From Oscillospiraceae bacterium (lineage in GTDB: Bacteria; Bacillota; Clostridia; UMGS1810): DNA of 46,380 nucleotides. The position numbers and the translations under genes were made by a program. The stretch covers positions 1-46,380 of the forward strand of contig SVJM01000015.1 in NCBI GenBank assembly GCA_015068975.1. The letters are read 5' to 3'. This document shows, in pieces, positions 17,640 through 24,759 of this stretch. The notes beneath the pieces are model-generated. The model did not search any database and was not told the origin of the DNA. It saw only the letters and a list, made by a program, of their open reading frames with translations. Each line of letters starts with the position of its first letter. The first letter of the stretch is position 1.

Positions 17640-17656
17640 GGTGCGGGAAATGGGAC
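17639..17656 (-). pseudogene. tRNA-Leu 3'-end fragment (direct repeat, left copy)
   Basis: The 18 bases TGGTGCGGGAAATGGGAC are identical to 17838-17855, which are the CCA end, acceptor arm and part of the T arm of the intact tRNA-Leu. The remaining tRNA sequence is replaced by hairpin-rich DNA. The two copies lie 199 bp apart in the same orientation. Confidence 0.65.
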
Positions 17657-17722
17657 AAGTATGCTACGCATCCTTACTGCTTGTCCACCCAAGGCTACGC
17701 CTTCGGTACCGGACTGCGCACC

Positions 17723-17765
17723 TTTTGGCTAAAAACGATTATCAATCGTTTTCTTAACGCCAAAA
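17723..17765. repeat. Nested inverted repeats between the tRNA fragments
   Basis: TTTTGGC/GCCAAAA (17723-17729 with 17759-17765) encloses a perfect AAAACGATT/AATCGTTTT hairpin (17732-17752). A small AACCCT/AGGGTT hairpin (17764-17778) and a T-arm-like GGGTTCAAGTCCC (17774-17786, plus strand) follow. The whole 17657-17800 stretch seems built from repeat and tRNA pieces. Confidence 0.55.
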
Positions 17766-17800
17766 CCCTCTTAGGGTTCAAGTCCCTTTCAATTACAAGA

Positions 17801-17840
17801 CCAACAAAAAAGACATCCTATCGGATGTCTTTTTTGTTGG
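17801..17840 (-). terminator. Terminator of tRNA-Leu within a 36-base stem
   Basis: CCAACAAAAAAGACATCC (17801-17818) is the perfect reverse complement of 17823-17840 around TATC. On the minus strand this gives an intrinsic terminator (GACATCC stem, T-run) right after the tRNA. The palindrome is long enough to include the tRNA's encoded CCA. Confidence 0.85.
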
Positions 17841-17922
17841 TGCGGGAAATGGGACTTGAACCCATACGTCGGTTGACACACGCCCCTCAAACGTGCCTGT
17901 CTGCCTATTCCAGCACTCCCGC
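17838..17922 (-). tRNA. tRNA-Leu (anticodon GAG)
   Basis: Read on the minus strand, GCGGGAG pairs with TTCCCGC as the acceptor stem, followed by discriminator A and an encoded CCA. The T arm is ATGGG-TTCAAGT-CCCAT. The anticodon stem CACGT/GCGTG closes the loop TTGAGGG, giving anticodon GAG, which reads CTC and CTT codons. A long variable arm confirms a class II (leucine) tRNA. Confidence 0.93.
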
Positions 17923-17960
17923 ATAGTATTTAGTTGGTGCCGTTTTCTGACGACTTGATA

Positions 17961-17989
17961 AGTATACTACAAAAAAATTGATTTGTAAA
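17961..17989 (-). promoter_or_regulatory. Promoter of tRNA-Leu
   Basis: On the minus strand TTTACA (17989-17984) and TATACT (17966-17961) are spaced by 17 bases, about 39 bases before the tRNA 5' end. Confidence 0.75.
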
Positions 17990-18068
17990 GAGTTTTTTTG
18001 AAAATTTTTAAAAAAATTTTATTTTTAGTATTAAATTTAAATTTTTTTGTAGTTTAGCAAATAAAATA

Positions 18069-18097
18069 TTGAAATTTATTTGAAAATATGGTATATT
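18069..18097 (+). promoter_or_regulatory. purC promoter
   Basis: TTGAAA (18069-18074), a 17-bp spacer and TATATT (18092-18097). The region is strongly AT-rich. AAAAAAGGAGT precedes the ATG of purC. No purine riboswitch is apparent in the short leader. Confidence 0.75.
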
Positions 18098-18134
18098 ATC
18101 TCTGTTAAAAAGCTCAAAAAAGGAGTAGATTATA

Positions 18135-18818
18135 ATGAAGAAGATTTATGAAGGTAAGACAAAAGACGTATTCGGTCTTGACAATGGCAATGTATTACTT
18201 AAGTTTAAGGATGACTGCACAGGCAAGGATGGTGTGTTCGATCCGGGTGAAAACTCAGTAGGTCTTACAATCGAGGGTATCGGTAAGGCAAACTTAAGAA
18301 CAAGCGTTTACTATTTTGATATGCTTAAAGAAGCAGGTATCAAGACTCACTATGTATCAGCTAATGTGGATGATGCTACAATGGAAGTTCTTCCTGCTAC
18401 AGTATTCGGTCACGGACTTGAAGTTATCTGCAGACTTGTTGCTACAGGAAGCTTCATCAGAAGATATGGTGAATACATTGAAGATGGCACAGCTCTTGAA
18501 GGTGGATATGTAGAATGTACTTTCAAAAATGATGCTTTGGGCGATCCGCTTGTTACAGGTGAAGGTCTTGCAGCACTTGGTGTTATGACACCTGAAATGT
18601 TTGAAAGCATGAAGGAACAGACATTAAAAATCACAAAGATTGTTGCTGATGATCTTAAGACCATCGGTCTTGATCTCTGGGATATCAAGTTTGAATTTGG
18701 TTACAACAATGGCGAAGTTATCCTTATTGATGAAATCGCTTCAGGTAATATGAGAGTATACAAGGGTGACAAGATTGTTGATCCTGTAGAACTTACCAAA
18801 CTTATTCTTAACAGATAA
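18135..18818 (+). CDS. purC: Phosphoribosylaminoimidazole-succinocarboxamide synthase
   Basis: PurC joins aspartate to CAIR in purine biosynthesis, using ATP. The 227-residue protein is of normal length and begins with the typical [13 protein letters not shown]; further landmarks are [18 protein letters not shown] (SAICAR synthetase signature region) and the [11 protein letters not shown] end segment. Here it stands alone, between its own promoter and terminator, instead of in a pur operon. Confidence 0.96.
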   Translation: MKKIYEGKTKDVFGLDNGNVLLKFKDDCTGKDGVFDPGENSVGLTIEGIGKANLRTSVYYFDMLKEAGIKTHYVSANVDDATMEVLPATVFGHGLEVICRLVATGSFIRRYGEYIEDGTALEGGYVECTFKNDALGDPLVTGEGLAALGVMTPEMFESMKEQTLKITKIVADDLKTIGLDLWDIKFEFGYNNGEVILIDEIASGNMRVYKGDKIVDPVELTKLILNR

Positions 18819-18824
18819 TTTATC

Positions 18825-18857
18825 GGGATGAAAAAATTGATTTTTTCATCCCTTTGT
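18825..18857 (+). terminator. Intrinsic terminator after purC
   Basis: GGGATGAAAAAA (18825-18836) pairs perfectly with TTTTTTCATCCC (18841-18852) across TTGA, followed by TTTGTTTT. Confidence 0.9.
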
Positions 18858-18902
18858 TTTACCCTTTTCACCTTTCGGAGTTCTTTTTACATCATTATAT
18901 TG

Positions 18903-18985
18903 GAGGAGATAGGAAAAAGACTTCGGAACGAACAAATAGAGCCAAAGTTGTATGTTTATACTACGAAGGCGAATATTTGTTTGTA
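18903..18985 (+). repeat. Dispersed structured repeat, divergent copy 3
   Basis: GAGATAGGAAAAAGACTTCG and GAGCCAAA...CGAAGGCGAA match the frame of copies 1 and 2, but the sequences between differ. The helix flanking GAGCC and GGCGA is AACAAATA/TATTTGTT (18931-18938 with 18974-18981) here, versus AAACT/AGTTT in copy 1, so pairing is kept while the bases change. A small GTAT/ATAC hairpin fills the apex. Nothing else is seen in 18858-19051 apart from a GC-rich palindrome GCTCCGGAGC near 19025. Confidence 0.55.
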
Positions 18986-19051
18986 GTGAAAGGATATGCT
19001 ACATTATATTCCATATTTTTTACGCTCCGGAGCGCTTTTTACATCTCCTCA

Positions 19052-19441
19052 TCAGTCACAGTTTGCTATACACTTTATAAGACATACAACAGATGTTATA
19101 AGCAAAGTGAAAAATCCCAGAAGAAGACCTGTGATTACAGCACCAAGTACGCTTGTTGCCGCAAATGTTATTCCAAGAAGAATAAGTGATGTTACGATTG
19201 TGCCAAGTATTCCTGTAAATACAGTACCCAGTGCTTCGCAGATACAGCCATTTGTATTTGCACAATCTGTCTTTACAAGTATTACTGCCTGATATACCAC
19301 TGCTATACCGAAAAGCACCCACAAAAATGCAGGAGTTACAGTTATTGTAGCATTGTAAGTGAGAAATCCGCCAATGATAGCCACAATCACGCTGAAGAAT
19401 ATTCCAAGTGCATTGCACAGTCTTACACAACAGTTTTTCAT
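19052..19441 (-). CDS. Small cysteine-rich membrane protein, unknown
   Basis: A 129-residue hydrophobic protein with about four membrane segments. It starts MKNCCVRLCNALG and ends CLIKCIANCD, so cysteines gather at both ends and in a central loop (KTDCANTNGCICEALG). GGGAGGTG precedes its ATG at good distance and a promoter lies upstream, so the gene is real. I do not recognise the family. Paired cysteines facing one side of the membrane suggest disulfides or metal binding. It is divergent from the SGNH hydrolase gene. Confidence 0.7.
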   Translation of the reverse strand: MKNCCVRLCNALGIFFSVIVAIIGGFLTYNATITVTPAFLWVLFGIAVVYQAVILVKTDCANTNGCICEALGTVFTGILGTIVTSLILLGITFAATSVLGAVITGLLLGFFTLLITSVVCLIKCIANCD

Positions 19442-19463
19442 TATAGTATTTCACCTCCCATAT

Positions 19464-19493
19464 AATATATGAGAGAAATACTTGTTTTGTTAA
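19464..19493 (-). promoter_or_regulatory. Promoter of the Cys-rich membrane protein
   Basis: On the minus strand TTAACA (19493-19488) and TATATT (19469-19464) are 18 bases apart, just before the ribosome binding site. Confidence 0.5.
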
Positions 19494-19524
19494 TTCCCTT
19501 TGAGCGGTAATACATGTTCGCGTA

Positions 19525-19553
19525 TTGACTTAAAGACAATAAAATTTTATAAT
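19525..19553 (+). promoter_or_regulatory. Promoter of the SGNH hydrolase gene
   Basis: TTGACT (19525-19530), 17 bases, then a perfect TATAAT (19548-19553). It lies within the in-frame extension of the hydrolase frame, which supports the downstream start at 19578. Confidence 0.8.
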
Positions 19554-19577
19554 TATAGAAAAAGGTGGGATATACAA

Positions 19578-20213
19578 ATGAATAAAGTATTTTTGATTGG
19601 TGACTCAATAAGAATGGGTTACGATAAATATGTAAAAATGGCATTTGAAGATGTGGCGGAGGTTTTGTATCCCAATGAAAACTGCCGTTTTGCTTCATAT
19701 GTTCTCAGATATCTTAATATGTGGAAACAATCTATGGAATTCGGAGATGACATTGACCTTGTTCATTGGAATGCAGGGTTATGGGATTGCCTTCGTATGA
19801 TTGACGGAAAGCCCCATACAGATATAAAGGTATATGGGGATTATATAGAGAGAATATGTAAGTGCATGCCATACTATTTCCCTCGTGCAAAATTTATATT
19901 TGCAACATCAACGCCTGTTCAGGAACATCTTTTCAAAGAGCTGAAAAGGTACAACAAAGACATTGAAGCATATAACAAAGTGGCTATGGAAATAGTGACG
20001 AAGCACGGACATTCTGTGAATGATTTGTATCCTCTTGTAGAAAATATGCCTGTGGAATACTATTCCGATCTTACGCACCTCTATACAAAAGGCGGAACAA
20101 AGCTACTTGCAGATGCAGTAATATCATCTATAGAAAAAGAGCTTAATATCAATGCAAACCCGCTTGATTATGATGAACTCTTTAAAGACAAAGAGGAAAT
20201 AGTGGGTATTTAG
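19578..20213 (+). CDS. SGNH/GDSL-type hydrolase
   Basis: A 211-residue esterase-like protein. Block I is VFLIGDSIRMGY with the nucleophile Ser10; the Asn block is WNAGLWD; the catalytic Asp-His pair is in SDLTHLYTKGG near the C-terminus. No signal peptide is seen, so a cytoplasmic deacylase role is likely, perhaps on acetylated sugars. ATG 19578 follows AAAGGTGGGA. The next gene starts nine bases after the stop. Confidence 0.85.
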   Translation: MNKVFLIGDSIRMGYDKYVKMAFEDVAEVLYPNENCRFASYVLRYLNMWKQSMEFGDDIDLVHWNAGLWDCLRMIDGKPHTDIKVYGDYIERICKCMPYYFPRAKFIFATSTPVQEHLFKELKRYNKDIEAYNKVAMEIVTKHGHSVNDLYPLVENMPVEYYSDLTHLYTKGGTKLLADAVISSIEKELNINANPLDYDELFKDKEEIVGI

Positions 20214-20222
20214 GAGAAAAAT

Positions 20223-20987
20223 ATGAGTATTGCAGAGAAAATTACAGAAAATATATATCGTATAAAAGTGCCTTTTGATAATATCTACACAAGTGTATTT
20301 ATTATAAAGAAGGATGATTTCCTTATTCTTGCAGACACCGCCACTACAAAAAATGATGTGACAGACTATATTGTGCCGGTCATTGAAGAAATGGGCGGTA
20401 ACCTTAAGTATGTAATACTTTCCCATAATCACGGAGATCATGCAGGTGGATATAAGCATATAAAGGAAATATATCCTGAAGTAAAAGTAATTCTTTTTGA
20501 TGATAATTATGCCGTAAATAAAGGATTTAGTGATTATATAATACCAAAGGATGAAGAAGTGTTTTTTGACTGCATAAAGGTGTTTAATTTCAAAGGTCAC
20601 TCAAGGGATAGTCTTGGTTTGCTTGATACAAGGACAGACACCCTTCTTACCTTTGACTGCTTTCAGCTTATGGGAGTTGGTAGATATGGTGGAGGAATAT
20701 CGGATATAAAAGAGTATTTCCGGTCAATAAACAGGGCAAAAAGTATAACACCTGCTACAATAGTAACAGCCCATGAGTATTATCCTATGGGTTCTTTGAT
20801 AAAAAGAGAAGATGCAAATAAGTTTTTTGATAAATGCAGAGATTGTGTGTATATGTATAAGGAATTCGCAGACGAAAATCCTCTGTTAGATTGCGACGAC
20901 CTTGCAGCTCTATACAATAAAACATACCCTGAAAGACCTGTCATAAACAAAAATCTTTTTGACCTTATCAAGAGCACTCCACTATAA
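20223..20987 (+). CDS. Metallo-beta-lactamase-fold hydrolase
   Basis: A 254-residue MBL-fold protein with the metal motif LSHNHGDHAGG: His68, His70, Asp72 and His73. Later ligands are probably in KGHSRDSLG and TAHEYYP. Such proteins cleave thioesters, lactones, phosphodiesters or similar bonds, and the substrate here is unknown. AGGAG overlaps the preceding stop, so it is translated with the SGNH hydrolase. Its 3' end overlaps the convergent AraC gene by six bases. Confidence 0.85.
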   Translation: MSIAEKITENIYRIKVPFDNIYTSVFIIKKDDFLILADTATTKNDVTDYIVPVIEEMGGNLKYVILSHNHGDHAGGYKHIKEIYPEVKVILFDDNYAVNKGFSDYIIPKDEEVFFDCIKVFNFKGHSRDSLGLLDTRTDTLLTFDCFQLMGVGRYGGGISDIKEYFRSINRAKSITPATIVTAHEYYPMGSLIKREDANKFFDKCRDCVYMYKEFADENPLLDCDDLAALYNKTYPERPVINKNLFDLIKSTPL

Positions 20988-21740
20988 TACAGAAGAAGTA
21001 CTGAGGTATTTTGTAGGAGAGATGCCTGTGTATTTTTTGAAAGCGCGGCTGAACTGATATATATCTGAATAACCTACCATAAGAGCTGTTTCTGATACGG
21101 ACTTTGATTCTGTGAGAAACAGCTTTGCTTTTTCCATTCTTATTTTGGTTACGTATTTTGAGGGTGGCATAGATCTGTATTTTACAAACAATTTTCTCAA
21201 GTATACATTGCTTATATTTACTTCTTTAGAAATGTCTTCTATATTAAATCTTGGATCAGAAAACCTTTTAGAAATTATTTTTTCTGCTTTTATAACAAAT
21301 TCTTCCGCATTTTCTACTTTTTCCAGTACAGGAAAGCTGTGGGACAAAAATTCATAGAATGTACTCATAATAAGATGTGTCGATTGATGAGCCTTTGATG
21401 TGAGATTTGATATTCTATCGAAGCATTCCTGAGCCACAGTATGATTTATGCCTGTGATACTTGATGGCAGAAGCTCATCAGAAGTGGTTGTGAAATTAAA
21501 CAGAAGGTTTTCTGCATATTCCGAGCAGTAGAAACTGTATGATGCTCCCTCAGGGATAAATATAGCATGGTCCTTGTCGCATTCTATACTTATGTCTTCA
21601 AAATCAAATCTTATTCTGCCGCAAAGAACAACAATAATTGCAGCAGTATGTCTGTTTTTCATACTTGCTTCTGCGTTGAAATTTATGAAGGATTTGGTGC
21701 AGCTTTTATAACTGTTTATTATCATTTCGGAAAAATTCAT
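20982..21740 (-). CDS. AraC-family transcriptional regulator
   Basis: A 252-residue regulator with an N-terminal cupin-like sensing domain (CDKDHAIFIPEGASYSFY) and a C-terminal pair of helix-turn-helix motifs: FNIEDISKEVNISNVYLRKL and VSETALMVGYSDIYQFSRAF, then the signature KKYTGISPTKY. It is divergent from the dehydratase-SDR-MDR group, and two direct repeats with 21-bp spacing lie between the two promoters, so it probably activates that group in response to a sugar-like effector. Confidence 0.92.
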   Translation of the reverse strand: MNFSEMIINSYKSCTKSFINFNAEASMKNRHTAAIIVVLCGRIRFDFEDISIECDKDHAIFIPEGASYSFYCSEYAENLLFNFTTTSDELLPSSITGINHTVAQECFDRISNLTSKAHQSTHLIMSTFYEFLSHSFPVLEKVENAEEFVIKAEKIISKRFSDPRFNIEDISKEVNISNVYLRKLFVKYRSMPPSKYVTKIRMEKAKLFLTESKSVSETALMVGYSDIYQFSRAFKKYTGISPTKYLSTSSVL

Positions 21741-21766
21741 GTTTTCACCACCTTGGATTTCTTACA

Positions 21767-21795
21767 GATTAACACATTATCCGATGTTTTGTCAA
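21767..21795 (-). promoter_or_regulatory. Promoter of the AraC gene
   Basis: On the minus strand a perfect TTGACA (21795-21790) lies 17 bases from TTAATC (21772-21767). The -10 is weak, as expected of a regulator gene with low output. Confidence 0.5.
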
Positions 21796-21801
21796 CATAA
21801 T

Positions 21802-21834
21802 TATAGTATCGTTCCGGCTAAATATAGAATCGTT
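21802..21834 (+). promoter_or_regulatory. AraC-type operator: two 12-bp direct repeats, 21 bp apart
   Basis: TATAGTATCGTT (21802-21813) and TATAGAATCGTT (21823-21834) match at 11 of 12 positions and start exactly 21 bp apart, two helical turns. AraC-family proteins with two HTH motifs bind tandem direct half-sites at this spacing. The downstream site ends seven bases before the -35 box of the rightward promoter, a typical activator position. Confidence 0.6.
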
Positions 21835-21841
21835 TTTGATA

Positions 21842-21871
21842 TTGATATATAAGGCAGATTTTTGATACAAT
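21842..21871 (+). promoter_or_regulatory. Promoter of the dehydratase-SDR-MDR genes
   Basis: TTGATA (21842-21847) and TACAAT (21866-21871) with an 18-bp spacer, directly downstream of the predicted AraC half-sites. Confidence 0.6.
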
Positions 21872-21894
21872 TACCATAAAAGGATGTGGAATAT

Positions 21895-22656
21895 ATGAGC
21901 TTTCTTGTTAATGGCAGACCTACCCTTACTGCAATGCTCAAATCAAAAACTACTGAGGGCTTACTTAAGGAAATTGATGAAATTCATCAGATGCATCCTG
22001 ATGCCTTTGGGTTTCAGATAGATATGCTCAGTCCTGATGAAAGATGCGAAGAAAATTACAAAAAAATTATTTCCGCAATGAAGGATAAGCCTTGTTATAT
22101 CACAAATTATTGCAGGAATAATCCTGTGACACATACTGATGATGAACTTAACGAAGAACTTTTGAAAATCATTGACTATGGCACATGCTATAAGCTTATA
22201 GATATCAGGATGGATTGCTATGACAGACAGCCCGGAGAGGTCACATATAATGAACAGGCTGTGGAAAAACAGATGAAGCTTATAGATAAGATCCACTCCC
22301 TTGGTGCACAAGCTCTTATGAGTGCACATGTACTTAAGTATATATCCGGAAACGAAGTATTGGATATTGCAATGGCACAGAAAATGCGCGGTGCTGATAT
22401 AGCCAAGATTGTAACAGAAGCAAACAGTGAAGAAGAGCTTTCGGACAATCTTAAGACTTCTGTGATGCTCAAAGAAAAACTCGGTATACCATCACTTTTT
22501 CTCTGTAACGGTACCCATTGCAAACGCCACAGAATCCTGGGTCCTGCATTGGGAACGGATATGTTCCTTGTAGTGCATAATGATAATGAAGGTCAGAATC
22601 AGCCCACAATAAAAAGAGCAAGAGAACAGCTTATTCTTGCAGGATTTGAATTATAG
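21895..22656 (+). CDS. Type I 3-dehydroquinate dehydratase-like protein
   Basis: A 253-residue class I aldolase-fold protein. His145 (in SAHVLKY) and Lys171 (in ADIAKIVTEAN) sit almost exactly where E. coli AroD has His143 and the Schiff-base Lys170. The usual HDF...TP region is altered to HVLKYISGNEVL, so the substrate may differ from dehydroquinate. It lies in an AraC-controlled group with an SDR and an MDR rather than with shikimate genes, which suggests a catabolic role, for example quinate-like cyclic polyols. ATG 21895 follows AAAAGGATG. Confidence 0.75.
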   Translation: MSFLVNGRPTLTAMLKSKTTEGLLKEIDEIHQMHPDAFGFQIDMLSPDERCEENYKKIISAMKDKPCYITNYCRNNPVTHTDDELNEELLKIIDYGTCYKLIDIRMDCYDRQPGEVTYNEQAVEKQMKLIDKIHSLGAQALMSAHVLKYISGNEVLDIAMAQKMRGADIAKIVTEANSEEELSDNLKTSVMLKEKLGIPSLFLCNGTHCKRHRILGPALGTDMFLVVHNDNEGQNQPTIKRAREQLILAGFEL

Positions 22657-22676
22657 TATACATGAGGAAAATTGCT

Positions 22677-23678
22677 ATGAAAAAAATTCTTGTCCCCGGT
22701 GGTACCGGTGCTATGGGAGTGTATCTTGTACCAATACTTTTAGATATGGGATATAAGGTGGATGTAATATCACTTATAGAAAAGCAGCCTGACCACCCCA
22801 ATGTAAGATATATCAAGGATAATTGTCTTGATATAAATGTTATGAAGGAGTACCTTAAGAATGACTATGATGCGGTTGTGGACTTTATGATATATAGAGA
22901 AAGCCGCAATGCTCATGAGCCATATATTGATATGTATCTTGAAAACACCTCCCACTACATATATTTCTCCACATACAGAGTGTATGCAAACGAGGAGCAT
23001 CCAATAAAGGAAACATCACCAAGACTTCTTGATGCATCAAGGGATGAAAGACTTCTTGAGTCAAAGGATTACTGTATACATAAAGCCATCGGCGAAAATT
23101 ATCTTAAGAATTCAGGCAAAACCAACTGGACAATTGTCCGTCCTGCAATTACATTTTCAAAGATGAGATTTCAGCTTGTAACAATGGAATTTAACCTTGT
23201 TGTAAGAAGTATGCTTGAGGGAACAACACTTCTTCTTCCGAAGGAAGCCCTTAATGTTCAGGCAACAATGAGCTGGGCAGGAGATGTGGCAAAAATGATT
23301 TCCCGTATTGTGCTTAATGATAAGGCTATGGGCGAAACATATTCACTATGTACTGCAGAGCATAACACCTGGGGCGAGGTGGCAGAGATGTATAAAAGAA
23401 TTGGCGGACTTAAGTATCTTGCAGTTGACAAAGAGACATATTTGAATGTATTATTTAATGGAAGCATCGGTTCAAGATGGCAGCTTGAATATGACAGACT
23501 TTTTGACAGAATCATGGACAATACAAAGATACTTGATCTTTGCGGAATGAAGCAATCAGAGCTTATGCCGTTAGAAGAAGGACTTAAATATGAGTTTTCA
23601 CAATTCCCAAGAGATTTCAAATGGGATCCTTCTCCTACATATGACAGAGTACAGAAATATTTTGAAGATTTAAAATAG
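22677..23678 (+). CDS. NAD-dependent epimerase/dehydratase (extended SDR)
   Basis: A 333-residue extended short-chain dehydrogenase/reductase. The nucleotide motif is VPGGTGAMG (about 6-14); the catalytic YxxxK is Tyr132 and Lys136 in DYCIHKAIGE. I place the start at ATG 22677, since GAGGAAA lies eight bases upstream, although an in-frame ATG at 22662 exists. It lies 20 bases after the dehydratase-like gene. A sugar or cyclic polyol nucleotide-free substrate is possible; this cannot be fixed from sequence. Confidence 0.82.
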   Translation: MKKILVPGGTGAMGVYLVPILLDMGYKVDVISLIEKQPDHPNVRYIKDNCLDINVMKEYLKNDYDAVVDFMIYRESRNAHEPYIDMYLENTSHYIYFSTYRVYANEEHPIKETSPRLLDASRDERLLESKDYCIHKAIGENYLKNSGKTNWTIVRPAITFSKMRFQLVTMEFNLVVRSMLEGTTLLLPKEALNVQATMSWAGDVAKMISRIVLNDKAMGETYSLCTAEHNTWGEVAEMYKRIGGLKYLAVDKETYLNVLFNGSIGSRWQLEYDRLFDRIMDNTKILDLCGMKQSELMPLEEGLKYEFSQFPRDFKWDPSPTYDRVQKYFEDLK

Positions 23679-23695
23679 AAAGGATGATTTAAACT

Positions 23696-24670
23696 ATGAA
23701 AGCGATTTTGGTAAATCATGACAAATCACTTAGTTGGTCAGATGTTCCTGATCCGATTATCAAATCTGATGAGGTGCTTGTGAAGATTGAAGCGGCAGCC
23801 CTTAACCGTGCAGATCTTATGCAGCGTGACGGTGACTATCCGCCACCTCCGGGATGTCCTGAATGGATGGGACTGGAAGTGGCAGGAACAATCGTAGAAG
23901 TTGGCGAAACTGCAAAAGGCTGGAAGATTGGCGACAAGGTGTGCGCACTTCTTGGCGGCGGTGGATATGCAGAGTACGTGGCAGTAAAAGACGATATGTG
24001 TATGCCTGTACCAAAGAATTGCTCAATGGTAGAAGCAGCAGCTATTCCTGAAGCATTTGCCACAGCATACCTCAACCTCTTTATAGAAGGCGGTATCAAA
24101 CCGGGCAACACACTTCTTATGCACGCTGGTGCATCAGGACTTGCAAGTGTTATTATACCTATGGCAAAGGCATTTGGTATAAGAGTTATCACATCTGTTC
24201 TTACACAGGAGATTGCAGATTCTATCAAGCATCTTAATGCAGACAGAGTTATTGTGTTTGAAAAGGAAAATACTGCAGATGTTCTCAAGGAAGAGCTTGA
24301 AGCAGGAAGATCCGTTGATGTTACTATCGACTGTCTTGGTGGCGAACATATGGGTGAATGTCTCCCATATCTTACACATGGTGCAAGATGGATAATGATT
24401 GCTGCTCTTGCAGGACAGAAGACAGAAATCGACCTTAAGAATATTTACGTAAGAAACGTAAGAATCATTGGTTCCACACTTCGTTCAAGGACACCTGAAA
24501 TGAAAGCAAAAATCCTTTCCCTTCTTGTAGAAAATGTGTGGGAAAAGATAGAATCAGGAGCAGTTAAGCCTACTATCCATGCTGTTCTCCCTATCACTCA
24601 GGCAGAAGAAGCACACGCAATCCTTCAGAATGGAAAGAATGTAGGCAAGGTTGTTCTTACAGTAGAATAG
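23696..24670 (+). CDS. Zinc-independent MDR oxidoreductase (quinone oxidoreductase type)
   Basis: A 324-residue medium-chain dehydrogenase/reductase of the NADPH:quinone oxidoreductase branch. It shows AALNRADLMQRDGDYPPPPG, the MGLEVAGTIVEVG turn, and the cofactor motif HAGASGLASV near residue 145. The catalytic zinc ligands of alcohol dehydrogenases are not present. The 17-base gap to the SDR gene and AAAGGATGA upstream indicate co-translation. Confidence 0.88.
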   Translation: MKAILVNHDKSLSWSDVPDPIIKSDEVLVKIEAAALNRADLMQRDGDYPPPPGCPEWMGLEVAGTIVEVGETAKGWKIGDKVCALLGGGGYAEYVAVKDDMCMPVPKNCSMVEAAAIPEAFATAYLNLFIEGGIKPGNTLLMHAGASGLASVIIPMAKAFGIRVITSVLTQEIADSIKHLNADRVIVFEKENTADVLKEELEAGRSVDVTIDCLGGEHMGECLPYLTHGARWIMIAALAGQKTEIDLKNIYVRNVRIIGSTLRSRTPEMKAKILSLLVENVWEKIESGAVKPTIHAVLPITQAEEAHAILQNGKNVGKVVLTVE

Positions 24671-24686
24671 CACATAATATGAATTT

Positions 24687-24725
24687 AAAGCCATTTTTGC
24701 AGTTGACAAAGATGGCTTTTTTGTT
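24687..24725 (+). terminator. Attenuating terminator after the MDR gene
   Basis: AAAGCCAT (24687-24694) pairs with ATGGCTTT (24712-24719), followed by TTTTTGTTG. The large loop makes it weaker than the other terminators here. A promoter lies within it. Confidence 0.5.
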
Positions 24726-24732
24726 GTATCAT
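24703..24732 (+). promoter_or_regulatory. Promoter of the FAD oxidoreductase gene
   Basis: A perfect TTGACA (24703-24708) sits in the loop of the preceding hairpin, with TATCAT (24727-24732) 18 bases later. GGAGGG at 24749-24754 then precedes ATG 24760. Confidence 0.6.
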
Positions 24733-24759
24733 ATGAAAAATATATGTTGGAGGGTTAAC

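Noticed and set aside
17681-17926. 81-codon plus-strand frame
   Set aside because: Most of it is the reverse complement of tRNA-Leu and its flanking hairpins; a well-known false protein type.
20124-20600. 158-codon minus-strand frame
   Set aside because: Antisense to the SGNH hydrolase and MBL-fold genes, which have clear motifs.
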